Shown: in pieces, positions 21,701-34,400 of the stretch
How the letters are laid out: the number at the start of each line of letters is the position of its first letter
How positions within the stretch are numbered: the stretch's first letter is position 1
Origin: Apostichopus japonicus
Lineage: Eukaryota; Echinodermata; Holothuroidea; Aspidochirotida; Stichopodidae
Direction: 5' to 3'
Length of the DNA: 64,000 nt
NCBI RefSeq assembly: GCF_037975245.1
Contig: NC_092582.1
Span: forward strand, 19,370,577-19,434,576
The notes under the pieces: generated by a model
What the model saw: only the letters and a program-made list of their open reading frames with translations
Told to the model about the DNA's origin: nothing
The model's database searches: none
Position numbers and translations under genes: made by a program

Positions 21701-23227
21701 CACAACAGTTTACTGTACTTTTGCTACACTGCTTTAAAGTATTTCTACAAGGGGAAACTGATAGTTTAAAATTTTCTAATGGCAATGATACACAATTACA
21801 CCTGTAGGAGAAGTGTGTTGTGGGTGTGTTTTGTGAGAAGTGGTTGATATACTGTACATGAGTAAAATTACAATCAGAGTCAGAGTCCAGTTAGGGATGT
21901 TAATGTCAGTGAAAATGCAGTTATAACTTGAAAGAGGTAATGAAATGGAAAAAGTTTTCTTTATCATCATATTTTGTACACTCGTAGCTTTCCAATGATA
22001 CCCAATTTGTGTCAAACAAAGCTTGCATCCTCGAGGAATAAACGATCAAAAATTCGAGGGTTATAAAAACTTTCTAAAAATTGTTGTATTTACGGTAATG
22101 CCGCATGACGTCAGTCGAGGAACTCAGCTCACTTCCAAGACGCTATGTTTACATTCTTAAACGTCTAAGAACACACAACATTGCAGTGCTCCGTAGTAAA
22201 GACGGATTTCTACTGCAAGCTTTTCCAAAAGATGACAGAAATCGAAGAATTTGAAAACAACTCGCTCAAAACACGACACATACACAACGTTACGAGTGCC
22301 TGTAGGCCTATAATGTTGCCAAATTACTTGTTATGACCATAGCCTAGGCCTCCTTGATACAGCAAATGATGATTTTTTTTTTTATGGTTACCTAATATTT
22401 TACACAAATTTTAAAGCCAGTTTAATTTTAGAACAATCAATACTAGATCTGCAAGTTTTCTTTTGTGGTAAAACTGGCGTTGTGATTTTACGTAACAGTT
22501 GGATGATACAATTACACGGGCTAGCCTGTTATACAACGTCTATTAGTTAGGTCTAGACCCATGTTACCACTACTAGTACTATATGGTTGCACTGTGCAGA
22601 ATGTCACATTTTCCTTGCACTGTAAGACACAAAATTCTAGAAGCTTCGCTACGAAGTAAAATAGCAGGATCATCGACATTCGAGATAATTTAAATCATAT
22701 GATGGTCTTAATAACGGTGGTTTTGTTTATGCTCAACCGACCAGTTTCGGTTCAGGGTCGTCCAACCGTTCTGCTCGGGGACTTCAATCGGCAGCGACAC
22801 GCCCCGGCCATCCGGATCGTTTTACAATCCTTCTGCAAGGGGCTCAATTGATAGGGAAAAACAACAATATTTTCTTCAACACCCTCGAAAACTATTTTCC
22901 TCCTTCTTTCTCAAGAAAATAATTTTCGTCAAAGCTTACGAATGTCCTAAGAGGTCTTATTTCATCGGAATCGGAAGATTCGGGAGAAGACATTTTCAAT
23001 TGATGAGAAGAGTGTTGTGGTTAATACATGTAGTAAACTGTATGACGCCGTATCGGTAAACAGCGGGGAGTCGGCTTTGGCTGAAATGGTTCCTTTGATG
23101 ACATCAGATGAACTGCGGTGGGCAGCTTTGCTTTTTTTTACGAGTGGCAAGTCGAGAGGTCTCTAGGGAATACTTTGACAGCGAATTTCTGGCGTTTGAA
23201 GCCGTATTTACGGAAAGTTGTGCATGG
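21701..23227. other. No recognised feature
   Basis: No exon or repeat family can be supported on either strand in this 1.5-kb stretch. A few 60-80 codon frames are open by chance. Confidence 0.35.
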
Positions 23228-23357
23228 GTGGTGTACGGCATGCCATACGTTTCAAAAATGTCCAAAGCAATATAAGCATGTCCAAAATAATATAAGCATG
23301 TCCAAATTTATATAAACATGTCGAAACTAATATGAGTATGTCCAAAAATAATAAGAG

Positions 23358-24438
23358 CAGGCGCGGCGGAACGGAAAAATTATGGGGGGGGGGGGCTAAT
23401 GTGTGGAGACTATCTAAGCGGAGCGCCACCATCGGTTGGCGCGGAGCGTACAAGAAAATTTTCGGTTTTTTCAAACCCCCAGATGGCCGGAAACGGCACT
23501 TCCCGAGTGTTCTATGCTGCGAATACCTAGCCCTAAAATATGGGTCTCAAGCCTGCAATTTCTCAGATTGAAAGAGAAAGTCTGTAAAAATTGTAATTTG
23601 TATATTCGATGGTGTTTTAAGAGAGTAGCTATTACTCGTAGTGTACTCGCAAAGACGTTTTTGAGTGTAGTAAGGGCAGTGGCGGAGCTAGGGGTATTGG
23701 CCGGGGGGGGGCAAGAATGGTCTGTAGGGGGCTTTCGACACTATCTAAGCGGAGCGCCACCACAGGTTGGCGCGGAGCGTACAGAAAATTTTTGAGTAAA
23801 GATACTCTATATATTGCAGGAAATGACCCTTTCCGGGCCTTGCTAATTTGTAGATAAACGGAGAATAAATAGGTGTAGTCGCCATTTTGTCGGAAAATTA
23901 CACCAACAGAATATGACAAATGTCAATAGGTAGATGAGAGCGCAATAAAATAGTCAATAATCGCGAATAAGTAAAAAGTAGTGAAAAGCTGAAAAGTGCG
24001 CCAGCAGTCCATTTGAGTCCGTCAGGGGGGGGGGGGGCATCTGCCCCTGACTGTATGGACGCTCCGCCACTGAGTAAGGGGATGTTGGAGAACTGGCTGA
24101 AATGAGGCAAGTCATTGTCCTAAGACGAAGTTGTGTTGCGCTTACCGGTACTCACTGCTTCCACTTTTCACGGGGCGTGAAGACGCGGTTGGGGTGACAA
24201 TGTGGTCTATAGCCAGGGAACGGGCCGAGGGTCCCCCCAGCATTTACTAAAATTATTACACCTATATAGTATACGTGTGCATCGGACAGATCGACAAGTA
24301 TGCATTGAAAAATGGGCAGATGCACGTTTCGGAGCCTTGGTAAATATTGGGGGGGCTAATCATGCATTTGCCCCCTCAACTTTTTCATTGGGGGGGCTGA
24401 GCCCCCCAAGCCCCCCCCCCCCGGTTCCGCCGCCACTG
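23358..24438. mobile_element. hAT-like non-autonomous element with 8-bp TSD
   Basis: The left end is CAGGCGCGGCGGAACGG and the right end CCGGTTCCGCCGCCACTG, imperfect terminal inverted repeats. Both sides are flanked by AATAAGAG (23350-23357 and 24439-24446), an 8-bp target-site duplication. This length and CA-G-GGCG ends are typical of hAT transposons, though P elements also make 8-bp duplications. G runs lie subterminally. There is no transposase. It sits inside the tandem-repeat arm of the foldback element and itself carries the insertion at 23677-24072. Confidence 0.85.
23677..24072. mobile_element. Nested hAT-like MITE, 396 bp
   Basis: Starts CAGTGGCGGAGCTAGG and ends GACGCTCCGCCACTG, flanked by AGTAAGGG on both sides (23669-23676 and 24073-24080). 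Carries one copy of the hairpin-core module at 23741-23800. It is inserted in the element at 23358-24438, so it is the younger of the two. No coding capacity. Confidence 0.9.
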
Positions 24439-26203
24439 AATAAGAGCATGTCCAAAATAATATGAGAGTGTCGAAAGACTATATGAGCATGTCCAACATA
24501 TTAAAAGAATGTCGAAAAATAATACAAGAGGGACAAATGTAACTGCCTAATTCAATTTTGTTTTGAACATTTTGGCGTTTTAAGTTACGCCATATGTTGC
24601 AAAATATCCAAAAAAATATAAGCATGTCCAAACTTATATGAGCATGTCCAAATTTATATAGACATGTCAAAACTATATGAGCATGTCCAAAATAATACGC
24701 GCATGTCCAAACACATATAAGTATGTCAAAATATAATATGAGCACGCCCAAAATTATATGAGAGTGTCGAATAATAATATAGAAGTCTCGAGTGTAACTG
24801 CTAACTTCAACTTTGTTATAAACATTTTGGCGTTTGAAGTCACGCCAAATGTTTCAAATATCGAACTTTTATATTGGTATGTCGAAAAAAATTAGCTTAC
24901 AATACCTTCTTTAGAGGTAAGTTGTATCAACTGACACAATGGTTATCATTATGACAATACATTATTGAAACATTCTTCTGTTTTTGTGACGCACATAATT
25001 CAAAATATTTAAAAACAAGACCATCACCTAACATTTTTCCTTTTTACATCCCTACGTAATGTGAGTGGTTTCGCCCTGCCTTGAGGTGCTGAGATTATTC
25101 ATATATTGTTGCGAAGGCAAAGAAGTTCACGTGCGAAAGTACGTACAACATGCACAAGCGCTAACAACGTACAGTAGTTATCACACATGCGTACGTTGAC
25201 AGTGAAAATGAACTACTATACTGTGTTACTTTTTTAACGGAAAATTGTGACACTTAATTACGGTTACCAGGCGAAGTCGGACACTAGCCCAGAATTAAAA
25301 AAAAAAATAAGCCTAGGTTAGGGGTATTCAACGTTTAATCTTCACTCTCACCTTTTAACTAAATTTCAAGATGGAAACGTGGGAAGAACTCGCCAACTAC
25401 ATATTATTGATTAAACCGCGTGGAATGTTGGACACAGTGGTTCTTCGTATTAAACTCACTGATAGTTACAGCACCTTGGGGCCAGGTTGATCACTCGCGC
25501 TACGAAACAACTCAACTAATATTTCCTCGAAAATAAAATCGTTCTTGATCGAAATATCATTAAAATATGAACACACACACTAATACGGTAATGGATGAAC
25601 TGTATATCGTCTTAAGTTACGCTGGATATGGTGTTTTTGTTTTCAGCATACCAAAATAAAAAGTTTGATATTTGGAACATATGGCGAAAAATTCAAACGC
25701 CTGACTGTTCATTACAAAGTTGAATCGAGCAGTTACGCTCTAGACTTTTGTATTATTTTTCGACACTTTTTTATATTTTGGACATGCTCTTATAGTCTTT
25801 CGACACTCTTATATCATTTTGGACATGCTCTCATTATTTTTGGACATACTCATATTGGTTTCAACATGTTTATATAAATTTGGACATGCTTATATTTTTT
25901 GGATATTTTGCAACAGATGGCGTGAATTCAGATGCCAAAATGTTCACTAAAAAGTTGAAGTTAGCAGTTACATTCGACATGTTCATATAATTTTTCGACA
26001 CTCTCATATTATTTTGGGCATGATCATATTATTTTGGACATACTTATATTAGTTTCGATATGTTTATATAAATTTGGACATGCTTATATTTTTTTGGACA
26101 TGCTTATATTTTTTTGGACATGCTTATATTATTTTGGACATGCTTATATAGTTTTGGACATTTTTGATACATTTGGCATTCCGTAGTGGTGTTGTAGTAA
26201 TGT

Positions 26204-26760
26204 TGTGTCAAGGAATCACAATGAGCCGATCGGCTTGCTGGTTATTTCATTAGGTTCATGAATGATATTTTCTGGTATACCTATCTAGATGGTTATCCGT
26301 ATCTGGAGTTCGGCGGGTTTTATTGGAATTCTGATTATGCAGATATGGAATGTTTAATCCCAATTGAAGCCCCCGATCTATTAAGCTATAAGTACAATGG
26401 GGAACAAGAGAATGTTGAGTTTCGTGTTACTAAAGGGACCAAGCAACTGTGGTTGGAAGTAGATGTTGACGATATTAAATTCACTGAGTCGCTTGGTGCA
26501 CAGAGTAAGTTAAAAACACGATTCTCATTGAGTTATTAGGAGAAACTGGTTATGGTTTGAAACCGTTCACCAGCGGCCGGAATATCTGAGTCCAGTGTAT
26601 AACTTTTGTAAGTTCTACGCTAGTTGATATCGCCTACGCAAGGCGTTGAATATATGTTAAATGTCGTAAATGTTTAGTAATATGTGGACTTTCTAACCAG
26701 ACAGTTGTGCGCTTCAGGGTTATCCGAAGACTGTACTAGCTTTAAAATAGCTTTATAGTT
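26204..26760 (+). repeat. Segmental duplication, copy 1 (pairs with 33129-33690)
   Basis: From GTGTCAAGGAATCACAATG to TAGTTCGAACTACAACAAC, this block is a clear duplicate of 33129-33690, with scattered substitutions. It includes a full exon copy (26289-26504) and its flanking intron sequence, so the duplication was made at the DNA level and not by reverse transcription. Confidence 0.85.
26289..26504 (+). CDS. Extra copy of PDZ-trefoil exon 4
   Basis: The exon has acceptor CCTATCTAG and donor GTAAGTT, exactly 216 nt like its paralogue at 33211-33426, with no stop in the expected phase. It encodes [20 protein letters not shown]..., then a [20 protein letters not shown] segment, the first strands of the proposed beta-trefoil. 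It lies upstream of exon 1 of the full gene, so it would have to belong to another gene copy. The partner exons were not found in the window. The conservation of frame and splice sites suggests recent duplication or continued use. Confidence 0.6.
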
Positions 26761-27094
26761 CGAACTACAACAACTTTTGAGATGTTTATCATGTTCGTAA
26801 CACAGCCCAACAATACCTGATGAAAGATTTGAAACAACAATAAGATTAACAATGAGAATCTGGTGATTTTGGTCAGAACTGCCCTTGAATCAACTGATGT
26901 TAATAATTAAGCTTAAATGTATGTAAATAAGGTCGAGGCTCATAGGTGATACCCGACGATACCCGAAACTATAATGCTGACCCATCAAACTAATCGTGAA
27001 ATTGGTATGTCGGATCTTTTTTATTTTAATCATTTAAACTTGAATCATAGCGAACTTTTACAAGGAGAGCTTCTTAATTGCCAAGGCTTCCTTA

Positions 27095-27100
<6 letters not shown>

Positions 27101-27183
<83 letters not shown>

Positions 27184-27249
27184 TTATATATATATAGAAT
27201 ATCTATATTTATATTTTTATATTTTATATTTATATTTCCAGCTTAATCA

Positions 27250-27313
<64 letters not shown>
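27101..27313. repeat. TA microsatellites
   Basis: Two long (TA)n runs at about 27102-27198 and 27253-27312 are separated by AT-rich sequence. Frames of alternating Tyr-Ile through them are artefacts. Confidence 0.95.
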
Positions 27314-27316
<3 letters not shown>

Positions 27317-28315
27317 TCGGCCGATGCACTGCTCAAAGCCTTCAAAACCTACGTACAATTTGAATGTGAACCTTAACAATGTAGTTCAATGATTTTCTGC
27401 TCTATCGTGGACTTTCAATATGATCTGCAGCCATGCATGTTTCGAGTTTAAAATATACCTGGCAGTTATTATGATATTAACTGTGCGACAAATACACGAG
27501 ACGCTTAACAAAATATTTCGTGTGAAAAAACATCGTATAACTCTCATTTCTTTAGCAACGCCAGATTTCCCCTTGAACTAAGTAACCTCCATTTTAATAT
27601 GCCTTGTAAATTCTCGAAATGTGTCCGGACGGTTAGTCTGTAAATCTATGTTGTGTTAACTTTTATATAATCTAAGGGTCGGAAGGAAATACTTCCACAG
27701 TCGAACACAGTGAACTGTGGCGCGTTGATCCGATGCCAATCAACTTTGGCTTAACATACTATGGTAGCTTTCAATTGCCAGAGTTTAGGAGCGAACACAT
27801 GGTAGAGGTCCTCGAAGTCCCCGTCTGCCAATACTGACCTACCGTGCCAGGACTCCCCATGGGGTATTTGTTTACCTTTATGTGACCATTGACCCAACCA
27901 TCTACTCATTAACAAGTTTGTATACATCCAGTTTATCAATCCCCCCCCCCCCCCCCCTTTGGTATACATTTTCATCACTTTTGATCTATGACCCGAAATG
28001 TAATACATAAGCCAAAATTCTACTTTCACTTTCCCGTAATATAATAACAACAGGAAATTATATTTCTTCTCTGGGTTCCGGTTTCTTTTAGTACAAGCTG
28101 TATATTTCATTCTTCGCTCTCAGTTCACTATAGACGTCCTACAATTGTTATACGTAAGCTACCTTACCTAGACCGCAAGGGTTGCAGTCCGTCGGTCTAT
28201 CGTGTTCTAGTTTGGGAATACTCGACCATACAAGATCTGGAAACGTACCGGTAGATATACCAAACATTCATTAACAGCTATCCGATTTATTTAATCTGTA
28301 GTTTTTTAGAACAAC
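27314..28315. other. Upstream region of the PDZ-trefoil gene
   Basis: No element or exon is recognised. A C run at 27941-27957 interrupts it. No convincing TATA box can be placed. Confidence 0.35.
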
Positions 28316-28485
28316 ATGGCGCTGCTGCGAAGATCGGCGTTGTCTTTAACGCACCCCAAACTGCATTATACTAGCGTCGACTTATCAGCCTTCTTAGTGC
28401 AGAGAGAAACCATAAATGGCCATGGCAAGCATCTCTTTATTGAACAAATTTCACCAGGCGGAATTCTCTACCATGGAGGCATCAG
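28316..28485 (+). CDS. PDZ-trefoil gene, exon 1 (start codon)
   Basis: Begins ATGGCGCTGCTGCG after an in-frame-stop-rich leader and ends ATCAG before GTAAAT, 170 nt. It encodes [10 protein letters not shown]... and the first half of the PDZ domain, including the carboxylate-binding-loop position (here HLFIEQI rather than a GLGF-type loop) and ISPGG. A basic N-terminus could be a weak mitochondrial-type leader, but I do not call it. Confidence 0.65.
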
Positions 28486-31400
28486 GTAAATACTTTTCCA
28501 TCTCAATAATTTTCTAATCAATTACGATCACGCATTATCGGTTGGTTTTTACAAGAGCGATTTACATTGCTGATAAGAACAGGCGAACAGTAATCATGTC
28601 CGTTTCTGCCTACCACGAATGTGCTTACCCACTGTATTTTACATGCCCGAGGATCTGTCCGATTCAAACATATTCTTGGACATTCTCCAAATTGGGGCGT
28701 GACCTTATGTAAACCACAAAATCCTTATTCATATTATTATCACGAAATTGTGTGTCATGTGAGATCATGTGTCTTTCACAGCAATTAGCGACCGTCTCGC
28801 AGTGTACAAACCAATATAAGGCCAAGTGATGTTCACTGTAGGAGGTAGGGCTTGAATAAACATTTTTTGGGGAAGTGGGCCCAACTGGCAAACCTGATCG
28901 GCTTCTTCGCTTTTCCGAAGCAAATCTTCCAACTTCAAAGGAAAACATAAGATAGTTTGGGAGAAATGTGCAAGACCCTAGTATCAATCGAAAAGCGTTA
29001 CCGCTGTCGTTCTCTGGGCAGTACAGCAAGTAGATACGGGAAAATAGCTTTAGGGACATAGGCGTACGAGGCGGGGGGGGGCAGGGGGGGAAGACTGCCC
29101 CCTAAATTTCCAGATGACAAGAAATTCGGGCAAAAGTCCTGAAAAATTCGGGCAGCCTAAGAGGAGAAAAAAAATATATATAAGCCTATATATATATTTT
29201 TTTTAGGCTGCCCGAATTTTTCAGGACTTTTGCCCGAATTTCTTGTCCTCTGGAAATATATATATATATATATATAAATATGCAGTAGCTTGCCCGAATC
29301 TTTTTCAAGTTTTTGCCCGCTAATTCCATGATTTTCTTTACCTCGACAAACAGGCAGTAGGCGCTAAAGGCAACACTTGCAGGATGAAGTGTAACCTGCA
29401 GAGACCTTTCCTGGCAAAGAAATGAAACTAGAAATTGAAATTAGAACTTCCAGTATTGAGATACTGCGTCATTGATGCTCTTGTCTTTATTTAGCATCAT
29501 TATGCCCGAATATTTCCGTGTAACACCACCGTAAGCGCAGTTCATCTGGGCAACCACACTTTTTGCACGATCAATTTTTTTTCTAACTAGTCAATTGTAT
29601 ACCTGGACCAAGGGCGGCGGAACCGGGGGGGCACAGGGGGCACGTGCCCCCCCCTTTTCCTCAGGTTAAAAATGTGCCCTTTTTCTACATAGAAATTGAG
29701 GTGCCTCAAGTTAGCAAGAGGCCAGGGAACCAGAATGAACACTCGGGAAGGGCAGTTTACGGCCATCTGAGGGGTTTGTAAAACCAAAAAATTTATAGCA
29801 TACGCTCCGCGCCAACCGATGGTGGCGCTCCGCTCAGATAGTCGTGCATACAACTTTGCGAATCCTGGCTACGCCCCTGACTTTTAATGAATTTCTGTGG
29901 GTCAAACTCAAAGCTATTTCGAATGGAAAATTTTGTTAAGACATTAACAAGAAAAAAACTCTAATTCGGAAGATTCCTACATTAGCAAGTAGCATGATTT
30001 TACCTCATTTTGTCTCTGCTAGTATGCATATTTTCCTTTAGGGGGAGGGGGCGTTGATGGAGTGATGTGTATACACAAATAACATAATACAATAAGAATT
30101 ATAAAGGGTTCTAAAGGGTTATAAAGGGTATAAAATGTAAGGCTGCATCAGTCCAATCGAATTTCTGTAAAGTGCCCTTTGATGTCGGTGCCCCCCCCCC
30201 CAGATTAAAAGTGCTTCAGCCGCCCTTGACCTGGACATCCCAGACATGAGTGTATATAAGAAACATTTTCTTTTTCATGCTGGGGGGGGGGGGTGTCTAC
30301 AAGCCTAGAAGTACAGGTTTATCATATTCTTTGTTATATTTTATACTTTTTTGTGAGATGTAGATGCAACTTTTTTGTAGATGCAACTTGCAAGGCCTCA
30401 GAAGTGCCGTTTCCGGCAATCTGAGAGGCATTGTATGCCAACAATGTTCTTGTACGCTACGCGCTAACCGATGGTGGCGCTCCGCTTAGATAGTGTCAGG
30501 GGAACTTTCGGGCACAAAAAGTTCTGCCCCCCAAACTGAAATGGTCCCGTACGTTTATGTTTGGGGAAGAACACTAGGCTGTTTATACTAGGATCTTTAC
30601 AAGACTAAATTGTATCTGGTTTTCTGTCCCATATAAAACTGAATAGTATTTTATTGAAGTCATTCATAAAATAATCTGGTGGGTTTGGCCGAACAGAGAA
30701 GAGAAAACAAGCTGAGAGATTGCGAAACTTTTAACCAGAGTAATTCTGTCAATAGGAAGTGAGGTCACGAGTGGACGACTGCTTAAAGAGTATTTTTGAG
30801 ACGAGAAAGTTTTGGTATATAATTGAGACTGTAAATAGCAGGTTTCTGGTTTGTGAAATGTATACCTAATGATTTAATAGGGCCATCGGTGATGAATTTA
30901 CCACAATTCTTGAACAAAGCAGGAGTATCGCCAGAAGTAGGACCTAAAGGGAAGAGAGATTATTTGTTATAATTTATGACCAAGCCCGAAACTAGCGAAA
31001 AGTCACCTAGTATATCAAAACAGCCTGTAGGGAAGTAATATCAATGTCCAAGAAAATAGTAGTATCATCAGCATACTGGGTTAATTTGAAGTGATGATTG
31101 TTAATGATTATACCTTTAAAAGTATTGCTAGCACGAACTTGGATTGGGATAAATTCAATATTAAGATAAACAAATATCGACTCAATGGGTAATTTTGCCG
31201 TACACCTCAAATAAACCAGATGAATAATCATTAGTATTAATACAGGAAGAAGGTCTCGAGTACAAAACGTTCTTTCTCATAATTGTTTTCATATTGTTCG
31301 AGATACGAAAGCATGTTACTGAAGAGGACCAGATGAGAGATTTCATCATGAAAACCTCTACAATATTTCTCCTTTATCTATTTTATCTAGGCATTCGGAT

Positions 31401-34400
31401 CGATTGATTTCAGTAAACAAAGTCCCTGTTGAGCAGTTCTCATTTGACCTCATCCTCGAATCGATTCGTTCTCTCTCGGTGATCGCGTTGGTAATTCTTT
31501 CGTGATTAATATATTTTTTTCTAAAACTTAACTCATCAACGGAACGAATTATATTTATTTCCGTATAGCCACATTTTGTTTATTTTAGTCTTCTAATAAC
31601 TAAAGACCAATTGTTGATTTCTTTGGGAACACGAAATTACATGTCGACAGGTTCATTTGTAGGAAATACCCAGAAAGTTGAACAATTGTAGAGATGCATA
31701 ATATTCGCCACGGCCCTCGTTCTCTTGCCTGGCTACTGGCGTACACGTCGACACATACTAATCAGTAATACCTTAATGCCAAACTTCATTAGTTTACGAG
31801 TATGTTACACTCAACACTTCTTTGAATATGATATATGCAATAGTGATTTATGCCATTTGTAGCAGAACTATGATCGACAAGAGAAATAATTTGCCCATAA
31901 TATCTCAGTGAAAAATATATAATCATTGGTGAATTGTCATGACAACCAATCAAGCTTTCTCTCTCTCTCCCTCTATTTTCTTCAAGGCTGTCGAAAGAAA
32001 GGTAAATGGCAAAGTTGTTCCAATTGTGGTGATCCTCGAAATCGGATTCAAATCAGGTAATTCAGGTGAAACAAGATACGGCGTCTAGTAATTTTTATGA
32101 GCTCAAAACCACGATTCGACACAATGTTAGGTGTAAGTCATCAGAACGCGTCAATGAAATGTGTTTGTACAAACTAACAATTATAACTTAGGAAAAAACT
32201 GTCACCCCTGCCCACCACCCCGACACCCTAAAAGTCTGAATTGTTGCCAAAATGTACTTTCGGATGCGATCATATATAACCATACTATTACCTTTACTCC
32301 ATAAGGAACTATGGCAGGCAAATAGAGAACATAGCCCACCAACAGTATGGAACGCCGAATGTACATTTACTTTTGTGTTCTTTACAGAGTTGGTGTTGTA
32401 CAAATTGTTATACAAAAAAAAGCGAAAAGCATAAAGGCTTAGATATATGAGGAGAACGTTTGCTGTTTAAGTTGTTGATGATATCTACCACTATTTCATA
32501 TTAATCGAGTATATACGGTCAAAGGTAATCAGGCTGACAAGTCTAACGCAATGTCTAAAGACATAAAACGAAGTTAAGGTGTAGTTCACTGCCAATATGT
32601 AATTAAGCATATTCAGTGGTGTATAGTAACATGGCGTGTCGCCCAACTTCGCCCCTAATCATAAATTAGAAGTGTTTGTTTTTTAAACATGATTTTGTTG
32701 ACAAATGGATCAATGATTTTAAAATGTACTCTTAAATAAACACATAATAAAAACTGGAATTCGTGTTACTTAATGCAGGGATGGTTCAAGTTTCATACGT
32801 AGCTTATGAATCCAGGTAACTGAGTACACTTATGAAACCGACTGGTTTTGGTTAGGGTCAAAGGCCCACAGAGGTCAAGGTCTGAAATGTGGTTAACATA
32901 GTATATACAATGTTACACCGTTAATTAATTGCATTTGATGTGTAGGTTCACGTTAGTGAGTACAAAAGTACAACAGTTGTAAAAGGTCAAGAGTTATTTG
33001 AGGTCATCAAATGTCACGGTCTGAAAACCCTGTAAGCACGATTTTCTCCAACCGTACAAATGAGAATAACTTATTTTTTACACAAGAATGCCTACTATAA
33101 CATGCGGTATTATTTTCTGTCAAAGTCGTGTCAAGGAATCACAATGAGCCGATCGGCTTGCTGGTTATTTTCATTAAGTTCATGAATGATATTTTCTGTT
33201 CCCTATCTAGATGGTCATCCGTATCTGGAGTTCGGCGGGTTTTATTGGAATTCTGATTATGCAGATATTGAACCTTTCATCCCACTTGAGGTACCCTCTC
33301 TAAATACCTATCAGTACAGTGGAAAACAAGAGAACGTTAGGTTTGTTGTTACTGAAGGGAACAAGCAACTGTGGTTGGAAGTAGATGGTGACGATATTGA
33401 ATTCACTGAGTCCAATGGTTCACTGAGTAAGTTAAAAACTCGATTCTCATTGAGTCATCAAGAGAAACTGGTTATGGTTTGAAACAGTTCACCAGGCCGG
33501 AATATCTGAGTCCGGTGCATAACTTTTGTAGGATCTATACGCTAGTTGATATCCCCTACGCCATGCTTTAAATAGATGTTAAATTATATAAATATTTAGT
33601 ATGTAGACTTCCTTACCAGACCGTTGTGCGCCTCACGATTACACGATGGCTGTACTAGCCTTGTAATAGCTTTACAGTTCTAACTGCAACAACACCGAAT
33701 GTACGTTGCACAGTGGCGTAGCTAGGATTTTTTGAGTGGGGGCCATGGGAGGCTGTTCTTTCTTGTGGGGGGGGGGGGGGCGGAGGTTACTATCTGAGCG
33801 GAGCGCCACCTTGGTTGGCGCGGAGCGTACAGAGAAAATTTGAGATTTCAGCACCCCCCAGATCGCAGGAGATGGCACCTGTGAGGCAAAATAGCAACCA
33901 AAAAGATGTGCAACTTTGGTGACAGAAATGCAAAAAAAAAGGTTTTTTCCATTTTCATGCTGACTGGCCTTGCATGCCAACTCAGCCAGACTTTTAACTT
34001 GAGGGAAGTTTTCATCATTGGCGTATGGGACCATTTCAGTTTGGGGGGCAGAACTTTTTGTGCCTGAAAGTTCCCGTGACACTATCTAAGCGGAGCGCCA
34101 CCATTAGTTGGCGCGTAGCGTACAAGAAAATTTTTGGCACACAATGCCTCTCAGGTTGCCGGAAACGGCACTTCTGAGGCCTTGCAAGTTGCATCTAAAC
34201 ATTCTTTATTTTATAATCTCACGAGTTAGAAATTTACACCTCCCCAAAAATTTGGTAAATTAGAAGAAGAAAAAATGGTAACATCACTTTGAAGGGGAAA
34301 AATGGGGCAGAATATTTTTAAGCTCCTATATTTAGTTACCTTATTTATTATTTTAACACAGTACTCAGCTACCTCCAGAAAAACATTCATTGTTCAACGA

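Larger units (their letters stand above)
23228..26195. mobile_element. Foldback-type element with 22-bp repeat arms
   Basis: The left arm begins near GTACGGCATGCCATACG and TTCAAAAATGTCC (23232-23262). The right arm ends with the reverse complement pattern (GGACATTTTTGATACATTTGGCATTCC, 26157-26182). Both arms contain many tandem copies of a roughly 22-bp unit, GCATGTCCAAAATAATAT on the left (23262-23357 and 24440-24780) and its complement on the right (25745-26165). A shared TTTTGGCGTTTGAAGT segment is also present in both. The spacer (about 24900-25620) is unique, with no transposase frame. The left arm is split by the hAT-like insertion at 23358-24438. Exact ends and target-site duplication were not resolved. 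Confidence 0.6.

Noticed and set aside
27101-27246. Tyr-Ile repeat proteins (also at 36812-37139, 42464-42943, 43505-43713)
   Set aside because: They are translations of TA microsatellites.
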